From positions 4,712,001-4,776,000 of the forward strand of contig OZ004587.1 in NCBI GenBank assembly GCA_963924555.1: a DNA stretch of 64,000 bases, given 5' to 3'. Source of the DNA: Crambe crambe. Its lineage: Eukaryota; Porifera; Demospongiae; Poecilosclerida; Crambeidae. The number at the start of each line of letters is the position of its first letter. The first letter of the stretch is position 1. This document shows positions 1-11,200 of this stretch, in pieces. The notes under the pieces are model-generated. The model was not told the origin of the DNA, searched no databases, and saw only the letters and a program-made list of their open reading frames with translations. Position numbers and translations under genes: made by a program.

Positions 1-625
1 GTGTATCCACAGAATTTTGAGTGGCCCGGTGTGCTTGTGCATGGGATTACCATACCCTTTACCCACTTATCAGAAGGATGTTAATGTGATCATGATTCTT
101 GAAGGTTCATATAATCACTTAGCTAACTCTGCAGGCATGGGATGAAATTATAATTATTAATTGGATAATCGGACCAACCGGAGTGGTGGATACGCCCCTG
201 TATAAACCAAACAGCAAAATCTTCTAAGAGTTATGGCACTAAAGAATGCTTGCTCGCTCACTGTCAACTGAATGTTGAACATTGCCCTAGTAATAATTGC
301 TGAAATTGTTAAGCATTGGTGATAGCATATCAAAATATCTAATCTTCCTTGAAACTTCTGCTCCACTCAATATCTATGTCATTACATAACTTTTTGGCTC
401 ACTCTATTACTCTATTATTATGACAAATTTTTCTCTAATTGTAATTAGAAACATGCAAGTCTCCTGGTAATGCTGTAATTTTCTAGCCTGGTCCATTGTA
501 GGCAATAATATTATAATAGCTTATGATACCATCTAGCGACCATCCACAAAAATTTAACCACAAATAATTCCATTTTCCCCGAAACTATAAGAATATTCCT
601 TATAATCAAGAAAGACTGAGCACAC
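1..625. other. Window edge: intron remnant and unassigned sequence
   Basis: Bases about 297-510 match the intron that precedes the NACHT exon in NLR4 and NLR2 (shared CTATTACTCTATTATTATGAC). Bases 1-296 match nothing I can find elsewhere in the window and show no coding signal. They are probably an insertion or the unit junction. Confidence 0.4.
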
Positions 626-1797
626 CTTTTGGAATATCTCCTTCCATAAATTTTGGGCCTGCCATGGTAGATGGAGGTGAGGTGGAGTCCATTGGATGTG
701 ATGGAGGATTCACAAGACAACCTGCAACACAGAATAGCACGTATTAATTTTTAACTCTCCTCTTCAATAATTACCTTTGAGAGAGATGTTGTGAGTGTTG
801 CTAGTGGCAGTGATGGTGTCCTTGAGGAAAGGGGAGGTGAGGTTGATTTGGCAAGTGTATTGACCAGCATGGGACAGAGAGAGAGAAGGGAAAGAGAGAG
901 TGTTGTCTAAAGACTCAACCAGCACTACTCCATTGTGACTCCAGCAGTATGTGATGGTAGGACTGAAATCTTCAGCACCTGATACAGTGCAGGAAAGGCA
1001 GTACTTCTCCTCCACTGAGGGGTTGCCCCCAGAAATCACCACTTTGATTGGAGGGGCTATAAATGAAGGAGAGAGAGTCTGGTCATAGCGTTAATCGACA
1101 TTGTTTTGTGTTAATGGGACTACATGACATTAATGTGGCCAGAACTACAAGACAAAGTTATGGTAGCATTCTACAAGAAATCATTGCAGCTAGTTAGTAA
1201 ATGGACATTCTAGGGTCAGATAGAAAAACCATTATGTTAGCTACATCAGATATCAGTACTGTAGATTATTCAACTTACCATCAAGGAAGACTTTTTCCTC
1301 CTTTACTATTTTTTCAGCTAAGCTCTTAAATCCTACGGTAGGCTTGATCAGAGCGGACACAACAGCTTTCCATGAGATCTCACCACCACATCCATTCAAC
1401 CACTCCACCAACATGAAAGTGAAGCACTTATCCTGGTCGTCGCGATAGTTGACCCCCAACACTTGCAGGATGTCAATTGGGAGATGTAACTGGAGTCCAA
1501 AGGTGAACCACTTGGTCCTCGCTTCCCACAGACAATTTTGAATGTCGGCAAAATTGGACGAAATCAATTCAACTATGAATCATAATTAAAATACTGAAAT
1601 TGTATTGTTTCTACTGATATTGCATGCAAAGCATAGCCATAACTACTTGACTGACTTCCTGGACCAGGGTTGGTCTCGATGTCCCCAGCACAGTGTAGTA
1701 GACAGCATATAATGGTGATAGAGAAGGCCACAAACAAGTACACACCAAGTCCTTTCAATATCTTCTGTTTACTACAACTTCCAGGGGCTTGGGTCAT
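626..1797 (-). CDS. NLR1, 5' part only: 2A signal exon, Death domain, Ig and linker exons
   Basis: Four exons of an NLR receptor are visible: 1647-1797 (hydrophobic signal plus 2A motif), 1279-1572 (Death domain), 775-1056 (Ig domain) and 626-721 (Pro/Ser linker). All junctions are phase 1 with GT-AG borders, as in the four complete paralogues. Translation is taken to start at the ATG at 1795-1797; release at the 2A site would give a 45-residue leader. The Death domain has the family's Trp and Leu pattern (LWEARTKW, EWLNGCGG, VGFKSLAEKI). The Ig domain has its Cys pair (LSCTVSG, YTCQINL) and core Trp. The large NACHT-LRR exon is not found. Intron sequence at about 297-430 aligns with the NLR4 intron at 42905-43035, which lies only about 140 bp from its NACHT exon, yet 1-296 has no NACHT coding. 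The gene is therefore either interrupted by an insertion or truncated. It could be a pseudogene. Confidence 0.75.
1660..1686 (-). other. 2A ribosome-skipping motif of NLR1 (GDIETNPGP)
   Basis: The complement encodes G-D-I-E-T-N-P-G-P, a full match to the 2A consensus D-[VI]-E-x-N-P-G-P. It follows directly after a hydrophobic stretch (residues about 17-37 of the leader). In known 2A peptides the Gly-Pro bond is not formed, so the leader is released and translation resumes at Pro. Confidence 0.85.
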
Positions 1798-1899
1798 ACA
1801 GGAAGTGTCTGTTAAGGGAAAAGGAAGATTCAGATCAGAGGTGTGTGAATTTGGTAAAGGGTTCACAACATGGTAAAGGGTCATAATAAGTACTACTAT

Positions 1900-2020
1900 A
1901 GTAGTATACAGTGAACAGCTCCCTTTAATCAGGACACCTAAAATGAGGTCACCCCACACTTTTTGAACTCCACCCCTCTAATCAGGACACTTCTGCTGGC
2001 CCCCAAGGTGGCCAGATTAG
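1900..2020. repeat. Short interspersed repeat with CTAATCAGGAC motifs
   Basis: Copies of a TCTAATCAGGACAC-like motif alternate with AAATGAGG(C/T)CACC and end with GGTGGCC(A/G)GATTAG. Related blocks sit upstream of NLR2 (13480-13570), NLR3 (27390-27510) and NLR5 (59208-59330), and a looser array lies at 19690-19870. This looks like a small dispersed element family that was duplicated with the units. Confidence 0.5.
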
Positions 2021-2156
2021 CATGCAATATTGACAACATGTTGGTGTTTCTTGGTCATTCTACTCATCTAAATAACACTCTTTTAAACTGATTTCTCAAA
2101 AATAATTTCTACCATTACAATTGAGATTGTAGTATTGTGAAGGATGAGGTTTATAC

Positions 2157-2205
2157 CTTGGAGGCGGTATACATCACTTATTTGGAACCAAGGCTCTATG
2201 AAAAA
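2157..2205 (-). promoter_or_regulatory. Candidate 5' untranslated exon of NLR1
   Basis: A short block ends in a conserved donor-like CCAAG|GTATAAAC, about 360 bp upstream of the coding 2A exon. The coding exon is preceded by an acceptor-like TTAACAG just before the ATG. Equivalent blocks are at 13747-13795, 27685-27715 and 59501-59531. No conserved reading frame crosses them, so I infer a noncoding first exon. No transcript evidence is available. Confidence 0.3.
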
Positions 2206-2519
2206 ATGGCAATCCATGAATCATTGCACTCATAAGAAGTGTAACGAGGCTGTCTGGCTCACCAATGCTCGAGTCTTAGAATTTTGCAAAGACTGATTAT
2301 CATTACTTAAACTCACAACTACATACTGTCATAGCACAAAACAGGATATGAAAACAAACCACAGGATGACAATATTACCACAGAATGAATGAGCACAAAC
2401 TATCAAACAATCAGTATTACAGAAGAGGGTAAAATGATTTCAATCAATATGAGGTCATTTCTACTAGCAGCTTTGTGAGGGATGTAGAGTCAGGACAGGG
2501 GTCAGGTGGGTGAACTGAC

Positions 2520-2649
2520 CTATTAGCGAGAGTAGGAACTCTTCCAGGATTTTGTTGGGAGAAATAGAGTGGCATTTCATTGAAGCACGAGAATGGGCAG
2601 CATTGTTCAGGCCCACACTGGCCCTCCACTGCTCCATACTGACTGGCAT
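2520..2649 (-). pseudogene. Solitary FIH-like first exon (unit 1)
   Basis: The exon begins ATG (MPVSMEQWRASVGLNNAA) and ends at a GTCAGT donor in phase 1 (LLSLIG). Its end, C-H-S-[IV]-S-P-N-K-I-L-E-E, resembles the start of the FIH-like locus found elsewhere in the array (SCSVPLNHSDILEEFLL near 35340-35440). No matching second exon follows before the NLR gene. I therefore read it as a stranded duplicate of a FIH-type first exon. It could instead be the last exon of the aminotransferase gene or a small unknown gene. Confidence 0.4.
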
Positions 2650-3029
2650 GGTTACGGGAGTACTACCTGTGTAAGAAAAGGCAAGGGGTGAATTCTCCAT
2701 TCACTTCAGTAAATCACCAATAGATAGCTCATGGGAAAGCCGAAGCAACTGTTTACGAGGCTAAAATATCCCATCCTACTTCTTTAGCTAGATAGGACAC
2801 TTACCCTGTCTCACTCTGGGAGAGATTCTGCTACTAGATAAGTAATTTTGTGTGGGAGGAGCTTGTAATGTGGGCGTGGTTATAATCAACGCGCGCGCAT
2901 CATACTAATATCCAGTTCAGTAAGAATAACCATTGTAGCAAAAAAGCATTTTAGCATCTGTGATTGCCATAAATGGTAGCTAGTTGACGATTTCAGACAC
3001 ATAGCTTGCTCTATTTCTTTTCTGTCAAC

Positions 3030-3600
3030 CTTTATCACTGGTTCCAGACTCAACTCCATTGAGTCCAGAGAAATTGACCTGAGAAAATAATCAGTACAGG
3101 GTCCCCCTGTGTCACAGTGGATCCATGCATATGCCACTGGGGATTCAAGGGAGTTCTGGAGCTTGAGAGCAGGACAATCAGTCAGAGCTACATTCAGCTG
3201 ATTGAAGCACCTGTACACAATACTGTGACCAACCTTGACCTGCACACAGGGATCAATTTTTGGTGATCAGTGATTGCTATTATTTTGCCAATCAAAAAAT
3301 AATAATAACTGCTGCTAGAATACAATGTAAAGCTAAGAAGTAATTGATTGTATAAAATTAAGTGACCAAGCTTTGTGGCAGCTAGTCAAGTGTCTTTGGA
3401 CAGAGAGTAGCCTCAAAACTGGAGAGCAATGTCTGCTGATATATTGCTATGATAATGGACGAAGCCACTTCCGACATGCTATCTGCAAAGCTTGGATCAT
3501 GATCCAAACCCAAACTCTGCACCTGAATGGTACCTGCAAAACCACAAAAAAGGACTGTTGAGTGAGTGGAGTTCAGAAGGGGGTACTGCATGAACAGAGG
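3030..3600 (-). pseudogene. Alliinase-like aminotransferase remnant (unit 1)
   Basis: The segment 3030-3239 encodes a relic of the C-terminal exon (NQLNVALTDCPALKLQNSL and AWIHCDTGGPC), with a deletion of about 36 bp at its start and a frameshift before its end. The segment around 3390-3545 is a relic of the PLP-lysine exon: it still reads DSMSEVASSI but has lost the Ser-Ser-Lys and Arg-Phe-Gly-Trp residues seen at 31488-31645. No usable product is likely. Confidence 0.6.
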
Positions 3601-4546
3601 GTGCATTTTAGGGAGGCTTGGCTATGCTACACAGCTACAATTAACAAAGCACACATTGGCAGAGGAGGAGGGGGCTGGTACTAAGTACCATCCAACTTAG
3701 AGTGCCAGTAACTTCAAGGATCTGAGCTTTGAGAGATCTTTCTGAATCTAGGATCGGTGTCCACAAAGATGCAGCGACTCACTCTCTGGAAAAACCACCT
3801 CCCCCCGCTTACTTGACTCCTGGTGGGTGTTGCAAAAAAACCTGCTTGTTGAAGGGGAAGACACACTCCACCTTGTGGACATGGTGAAAGTGGCAGTTTG
3901 CCAAACATGTTCTAGTACAGCAACTCACAGTGGCTCCAGGCTCCTTGCACTGCATAAAAAACAAGTACATTAATGTGTGAATTACTTCATTATTTAAAAA
4001 AACAAAATCCACGAAATTTCACCATGCACCTCTGCATATTTTATTTGCCATCACTTTGCACTAATAATTATTAGCCAATTATTGAGAGGGTTTCACTCTA
4101 ATTTCTCTGCTGATAGCAGTTTAGACACAAGAAAGGATATTCCCAGAATGTTCCTCACATGTTTCCACAGACCAAATGGTACAGTTGACGTGTATCCACT
4201 CAACAACACCACAAGGCAGCAATCGTCCTGCCTCCTGTACTGACTACATGTACATGCATTACGGAATGCCTGGGAGTGGGTAGTTGAATCTTCTGAGGCT
4301 GTGTCAGAGGTTAGAAAGATCGATCCCAACCAGTTTGGGGTGGAGTTAGGGAGTGTGATGTATAACGTAATTATTATTTCCATCAGAGTTTGCTTCTAAT
4401 CTCCAATAAACATCCGTAATGATAAAGAAACTATCTGCAGTCTATCACATTGAAGTGTGAAACTTTCACAGCTTAAGTCATTAACTTTGCACCATAATCA
4501 ACAGCTTTCACTTTCCATGGATGCTTTCAAAATATAACCAAGGAGC

Positions 4547-5944
4547 TGTGTGTGTCTATACTGATCCCATCCCTGTGATGCTAGGGTCTTCTTATTGCTT
4601 CTGCCTACGTTTTCACAAGCTTTTGCTTACTACTTTTTGCACAGTTTTCCACAGCTCAGTAAAGAGTTGTTCCTCATAATAGTAATAAATGTACAGTTTT
4701 CAGTTATTTTTCTGATAACGAACCGTAGTCAATTCTCTACTCCAATGTTCATGCAACAAGTTATATTCTGACAGCTATCACTGCTCTCAGAGGTACCTAT
4801 CTATCTTCAGTACATCGGATATCTCGATGCAAAATGGATTAGGCCTTTGATACCTTGCATGTAGATAGCCGACAGTAGCTATAAACTATAATAATCTTGC
4901 AAAAAAAAGTCTAGCTTGAAAAAAAGAATGAACTGCAGGACAATGAAATGTCACAAAAAATCACTTCTTTTGGAGTGACACAGCAAACTTTCTACTTATA
5001 AAAGGTTTCTGAGACTTGAATGGAGGCTTTCTTTATAATGTGGAGCACTCAGATTGCTTGTATGTTTAACAAGTTATTCAAGTACTACTTTCTCCAAACT
5101 GGTCAAAATTAGTACACTGACATCTCGATGTAAAATTAATGGTCTGTTCCCAAAATTTTAAGTTGCTGTCTGATTCACACAGTTTGAACTTTAATATGAT
5201 ACAAGATATGCACAAAATCCAGAAACGAAATATGACTGTTGAAAAGTATAGAAAATATCTGGTTTACAGCTCCTGACTCACTTTCGTGATGTCATCAAAA
5301 CGGGCACTGTGCACTGGGTGTAATTCGATACACGGTTTTGTGGCTGCAACAAAGGTGGTCATTAAAATAACATGTCTCTCCATTACATGAAGCCTTATGA
5401 AACATCATTATAGCGTGGTTTCATAATATACGTCCAGACATTCCACAATCAGGCATTTTGGTGTAAAAAGTTTCCGATCACCAAAGCCAGAGGTCTTAAA
5501 ACCACAATTGATACAAACCTTTTGTTCTACTGAGTCACAGTGTACATAGACCTGGTGATTTCTTTGAGCACAAAAGTGCTTGGTCTAAAGGCTCTATAGC
5601 TCTAGCAATGGCAAAAGTGAGGAAACTTGCTGTATGGCAACTGTGACCAACACAATGCTATAATACTAAGACTTTATCTGACAATACTCTATTACAGTGG
5701 AAATTGTGGAAGGAAACAATCAGAGGGAAAGAAAAATATTGTATCCCAAGTACAAATCTGGAGGGTTCGTCATCAGAAAAGTAACTGAAAACTGTACATC
5801 TGTTGTTGTTTTTTGAGGAACAACTCTTTACTGAGCTGTGGAAAACTGTGCAAAAAGTAGTTTTCAAAAGCTTGTGAAAACGTAGGCAGAAGCAATAAGA
5901 AGACCCTATAGCATCACAGGGATGGGATCAGTATAGACACACAC
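4547..5944. repeat. Large inverted duplication, arms 4547-4724 and 5764-5944
   Basis: The two arms of about 180 bp are reverse complements with a few differences. They share the block for CTACGTTTTCACAAGC and CAGTTTTCCACAGCTCAGTA. The interior is about 1.04 kb. Compared with the sister sequence at 34600-35160, the left arm is an extra inverted copy inserted into AACCAAGGAG|TAGTCAATTC. About 840 bp (4795-5635) also has no counterpart there. No coding potential is seen. Confidence 0.7.
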
Positions 5945-5979
5945 AATTCACTGATGTATATGCAACCAGGGTTTCAATT

Positions 5980-6900
5980 AGAAAATGGTCAGGGGGGGAG
6001 GGGGGGCTGCACACTTATTTGAGAGTTTATAGCAGTATAGCTACTGCCGTTTTTGAGAGAGTTGGAACTCTTCTTTCAGGGTTTAATTCAGGATTTTGCT
6101 TGAGGGGGGTCAAATGGCTAGTGAAAAAATTGAGGAGGGGCAACTACAAACCAGTACATGTATGTGATTATCTCATTACAAAAGCTAGCTAATTCTTAGG
6201 GGGGACAAGCCATCATTTGGGGGTGAGGGGGGAGCAGAAGCCCCTTGAAATAAATCCAGTTGTTGAGAGGGACACTGCAGCTTTTCATTGAAGTATGAGA
6301 ATGGGCAGGCCAACACTGACATTCACGATTAGCTAAACAGTTCATTATGATATCTTTAAAGTGATGCATGCACGATCATTAAGGATGTTACATAAAGGAA
6401 AGTGCAGGGTCAAATGCCTGGGCAAAATGAGGAGAGGCAAAGCTAGCCAATTCCTGGATTGGGGGGGGGGGGGGGCGGCCCCTGAAATAAACCCTGATGG
6501 AAATGGTCCATGTTGCACAAGCACCAAACATGCAGGTCATGTATAGGGTGCAAAATTACTAAAGTAATTACTTACCAATACATGGGTTCATAAAAAAAAA
6601 TCTTCTGGCTTCAGTACACATTCATTTCTGAACTGAGAGAGATGATGCACAAGTGTTTCCTGCTGTTCTTGCAGTGGAGTATTTCCTGTTTGATAAAGTG
6701 CAAAATGCGTGGGAGAGCTACAGCCACACCTCCCAAGATTAACATTCTTTCTAAGATAAGTCCAAGGTTTAAATACAAAATGAAATCTTTTTGTGTAAAG
6801 TGAAAGATACAAAGTGAGTGATGTGTTTAAATGCACAAAGCAAGTGAGCAAAGTGTTCAATAATACAAAAGGCTGGTAAAAAATTATTTATAAGGTGTAT
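5980..6900 (-). pseudogene. FIH-like JmjC locus, decayed copy (unit 1)
   Basis: At about 6570-6640 the complement reads ECVLKPED, followed by a run of Ts that shifts the frame before the PMY(W) residues. It is the counterpart of the intact exon at 19220-19326. Around 6250-6310 there is an eroded copy of the first-exon block. The remainder is low-complexity G-rich sequence and degenerate flank. There is no open gene. Confidence 0.5.
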
Positions 6901-6924
6901 AGTGGTAAGCAAACTAGTAGCTAG

Positions 6925-7005
6925 TTACTTTTTGTTGTTGTTGTTGTTGTTGTTATCTTTTTTTCTTCTTTTTTCTTCTCTTTTTTCTTCTTTTTTTAAT
7001 GGTTG
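6925..7005. repeat. Conserved pyrimidine/TTG tract at the unit boundary
   Basis: A T-rich tract with (TTG)n follows GTGGTAAGCAAACTAGTAG. The same arrangement occurs at 21420-21505, 38600-38690 and 52983-53080, each about 1.1-1.2 kb beyond an NLR stop codon. It marks the junction between a FIH remnant and the NLR 3' flank. Confidence 0.6.
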
Positions 7006-7103
7006 AAACTCATCAAGTAAAATTTAGATCTGTGAAAATCAAAGTCACCATGTAAATGATGACAGTACAGCCAATTGAATGGAGAAAACTGCAATTGTGG
7101 CAT

Positions 7104-7105
<2 letters not shown>

Positions 7106-7168
<63 letters not shown>
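7106..7168. repeat. (CA)n microsatellite
   Basis: About 31 uninterrupted CA units. Long open frames across it encode only Thr-His or Cys-Val repeats and are not genes. Confidence 0.95.
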
Positions 7169-7170
<2 letters not shown>

Positions 7171-7399
7171 TAAAACACACTGTAAATTTAAACACACTAG
7201 TATAATAGAGGATAATAGTATTATTCTGAGTTACAGGCAAAATGAGAGTTACAGGCATCCCGTTAATCCAGTGGAAATTCTGAATAATTTGGGACCCAGT
7301 CTTTTGTCATTTATAGAGAGGTTATCCTCTTATAAACATTATTTAGTATAGAGTATATACAAAGGTTGTCCTTTGTTGAGAGTTTTGCCCTCTTTCAGA

Positions 7400-8208
7400 G
7401 TGTCCTTATCAGAGGTTCCATTGCTTGGTCTTACAATTACAGCTTTCAATATAGTTACTGGTTGGTGATTAACAGTCTATGTCTGTGACTTCAGAAATAG
7501 CTATAGCTAATACATCAAAGAATGAACCCTGTACCCACCGACCCACAATAAATTGAGCAATGCTCACATAGAGGGAGGCATTATAGTCCATGCAAACATG
7601 ATATTGTGTTTGGTAAACTGTGTTCTAGGTACCATGTACAGCAATGATTATTAATTACTTCAATGGCAAGAGACATAACAGTAGAGTTAGAGATGGCTGT
7701 CCATAAGAACCAGTGGGTCACAAGGACCATATTGAATTCCACTTGTATAGGGAAATATAGTATGATATGCTATCTTGACAGTATCAGATTAGAAGCAATG
7801 CTTTAATGACCCCATTAATCATGGCTTGACATGATACAACACCAACATCATTACATGCAGTGATATGGAAGGACAAAGGAAGGTATGATGAGCTAATTAT
7901 TCCACACCATGTTAGTCATTATCACCACAAATCTATAGTGGACATTAAACACAAGGTTGCTTGGTCTGTACTTCAGTACTAGATGAGGACTATGCACCCA
8001 TACGACATAGCTAAACATCACAAGTTTCTACCAGCAATAGTCAACACTCAACATCTAAAACTAATCAATTTGATGATCACATAAAAGTTCTAAAACCAAG
8101 CAGTATGATCACATCACTGTCTCCACATGTCTCATCAAGTATCAATTGTAGCATGGACCACCACTACATGCACACATGCATACACATAATCACACAGTCC
8201 TCACCTTA
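7400..8208 (-). other. Conserved NLR 3' flank (unit 2)
   Basis: This stretch of about 800 bp below the NLR2 stop is almost unchanged below NLR3 (21740-22557), NLR4 (38965-39781) and NLR5 (53420-54207). It probably holds the 3' UTR and downstream sequence duplicated with each gene. I see no open reading frame conserved between copies. Confidence 0.5.
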
Positions 8209-11200
8209 TCACCACCACTCCACTCTAGGGTATGCTGGTTGCTTGTATCTCTTTGATAAACAAAGTTCTGTTAAACTTGTGTTCTGCTGTAGACTTGATA
8301 GGATTACATCAACTCCTTCTTCAAATGAATCATCTCTATGTAGATATAGTTCCTTTAGTGAAATGTTTTTCTCTAGCATCTCACTCATTGCCTTAGCTCC
8401 TTCCACTTCAATCGCATTGCCTTGCATCTCTAATACTAACAAGGTGGAGTTTTCAGATAGTGCTGCAGCGATGTGAATGCATCCTTGTGATGTTATTTCA
8501 CAGTAAGCTATACCAAGGTGTTTTAACACTGCATTAGTTTTAATCACATCACCAATGGAAGCTGCTCCAATATCTCCTATTGGGTTCCCCCATAGTTCTA
8601 ATTTGGTGAGTGACTTATTGACGGCAAGACCTGCTGACAACTGCACAGCTCCCTCACTGGTAATTTCACAGTCATCTATATCAAGGTGTTCTAACACTGC
8701 ATTAGTTTTAATCGCATCACCAATGGAAGCTGCTCCAATATCTCCTATTGGGTTCTCCTTTAGTTGTAAAAGGGTGAGTGATTTATTGATGGCAAGAACT
8801 GCTGACAACTGCACAGCTCCCTCACTGGTGATACAACAAGATCTCAATCGTAAAATCCTTAAGCTCATCATTGCACATGTGAGTTCGAACATAAGAGTTG
8901 AGGAAATTACATCAAGTTTGTTGTAGCTAAAATACAATTCAATAAACTGCTGGAGTATAGGATGAGGGATGTTTACAAAATGTTCAATGCTATGAATATC
9001 ACATTCATCAAAGTAAGCACTTGTTATTTCTCCTTTCCAAGTTACTGCTCTCATCTTCATCAACCCTTTGGAAAACATTTCTATTCCCTCATTTCCCATA
9101 TATGAAAAACTAAAGTCCAATCTCCACTTGCTTTGAGAATATGCCATAGAATGGCCCACCACGAAGTAATCAAGAGGACTCCATTCATGAGATGAGAACA
9201 CTTCTATTGACTCACAAGATGCCAGCAGATTAGAAACTGCCTCAGTATCACCAGCTTCATACATCCAGTGATAGGCAGCTGCACTTTCATCATCTGAGAT
9301 ATGCTTTTGAATCATTTCTGAAGTGAAGGCATTAAACTTGGAGAGACCAAAATAGAATTTCATCACCACACTCAGGTGACCTACTTTGACATGTTCTCTT
9401 ATTAGCTGCTGTTGTGTGTGGAGAGGCAACTGTGTGATGTGGTAGGCAGCTAGAAACTCTTGAAGTGTCAGATGGATGAAGTGGTAGGAGAGCTCGGCAT
9501 CCTGTCCACGATAGAGCTCTTTCACTGATTCCATCAATCCTAGAGTCACTCCACCTACATCAGCACTGCTGAATGTCAGCTGTTGCTTCATGATTCCTTC
9601 CCAAGCCAGTTTGCTTAGGGCCAGCAGCTGTTGATGCACATCTGGAGGGAGGTCCTCAAGAGATCCAATCTTCCAGGACTGTTTGCCGTGTGCCTTATGT
9701 CCTGAAAAGTGCTGCATCAGCAGTTTACATATATACACTGTGTAGAGTCGGGTAACGGTGGTTGGGGGGGTTGACTCCATGTCTCGGCTCCACTTGAATA
9801 CATCTGTCACTATGTTGGCAGTCACAGGAGTGTGCATGGCTGCCTTCATTGCTGGGTAATAGTTCACATAGTCCAAAAATTTTCTACGGATGTCGGAATG
9901 AACCCTCTCTTCCCTCAATACTCGACTTAACTCTAAAGTAGGAGTTGTGACGAGTTCAATATGTTGGTCCACTCGGATTGAAGTGCTCTTGACAATTGGC
10001 TTTGTGGCCCATGGTCGGCTGGTTATGATTATGGTAGCTTTGGGTAGCTTGCGACCATGTACTAAATCAAGAAATATTGAAGATTCTTCCCTCATTTTTT
10101 GTTCCAGTTCGTCCCAGGCTTCCAGCCACAGGACTACACCCTCTCCTTGGCTGCTCTCCACTTCCTGTGCTATGGCCCCCTGGAGCTGAGGGTGGTGGAA
10201 GAGGTCAGAGATACTTTTGGCTGATCTTACTCTGTTGTCTCGTAGGGGAAGGAGGACCAGTAGGTTGTGGTCATTTAGACGTTGGCCCTGAGACCACTTG
10301 AAACAGAATTGTTCACTGAATGTGGTCTTGCCCACACCTGGAGCTCCTTCAATCAGAACTAGTCGTGGCTTCTTCCATTTAGTTTCATGTGTGGCCTGAG
10401 CAACTTCATCTTCTGTCATAGGGTATTTCTTGTAGATGACATCATCTTTGTCTCCCCTGATCGTACTCTTAGTGAAGCTGTCTATTTTACTCCGATCAAT
10501 CTCCTCCTTCTCTATCCATGCCAATTTGAAAGCAGCGAGGTTCTTGCCCTCCATGGTGGAATAGGTGTCCTTCAGGAAGGCTGCATACTTTGGAATACTC
10601 GAATATTTGTATTCTTTACCATCGATGGTCATGCATTCGATTTTGTGTTCCTTGAAGAATCCTTTATTGTCAGTGTTCTCCAGGTCCTGCACTAAAGTGG
10701 AGGCGATCTGAGCAGGCAGCAACCATGTGACTATCAAACTGCCATGTGATACTTTCTTCAAGATGAGGGCGAAGGAGGGGAGGAGGAACTTGCGGATGAT
10801 GTGACCTTTCAACTCTTCTAGTTGCTCCAAAGTGCATGTCTCCCAGTCTAATTTCAGGTGGAGTACAAATTCCTTCAGATCCACTTCGCTAGGTCTGCTT
10901 TCAACTACTGGACAATGCTTGGCAAAGTCACACAATCGAGTGTTACGTCGAAAAGATTCCAGTGAACTCAGATAACTCTTCATATTCTGCTTGAGTGAAT
11001 GGTCTCCAATGTTACGAATTAAATTTTCCAATAGTGTATAATTCATAAAGTTCCAGTACTCACTAAGTTTTCGCCAAATGCAGTTAATGGTGGACTCACC
11101 ATCCAATTCTTTTGCCATTTGTTCAAAAAATTCCTTATGTTCTTCTTTGTACTTGATCGGCAATGTCATGAGGCGAGCTTTGAATCGATTGACAGTATAA

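Noticed and set aside
1660-1686. 2A motif as a sign of a viral insertion or a non-LTR retrotransposon
   Set aside because: No reverse transcriptase, replicase or capsid coding is nearby, and the motif splices in phase to Death, Ig and NACHT exons in all copies.
1670-1876. Plus-strand frame overlapping the 2A exons (also 27147-27359, 45095-45277, 58963-59175)
   Set aside because: Antisense of the leader exon, which has the convincing 2A motif and splice sites.
7079-7351. Open frames across the (CA)n runs at 7106-7168 and 18807-18907 (Thr-His or Cys-Val repeats)
   Set aside because: They exist only because the dinucleotide repeat lacks stop codons in those frames; there is no other protein signal.
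9947-10301. Plus-strand open frames within the large NACHT-LRR exons, repeated in every unit
   Set aside because: They are antisense shadows of conserved NACHT coding sequence; their recurrence follows from the paralogy of the sense strand.
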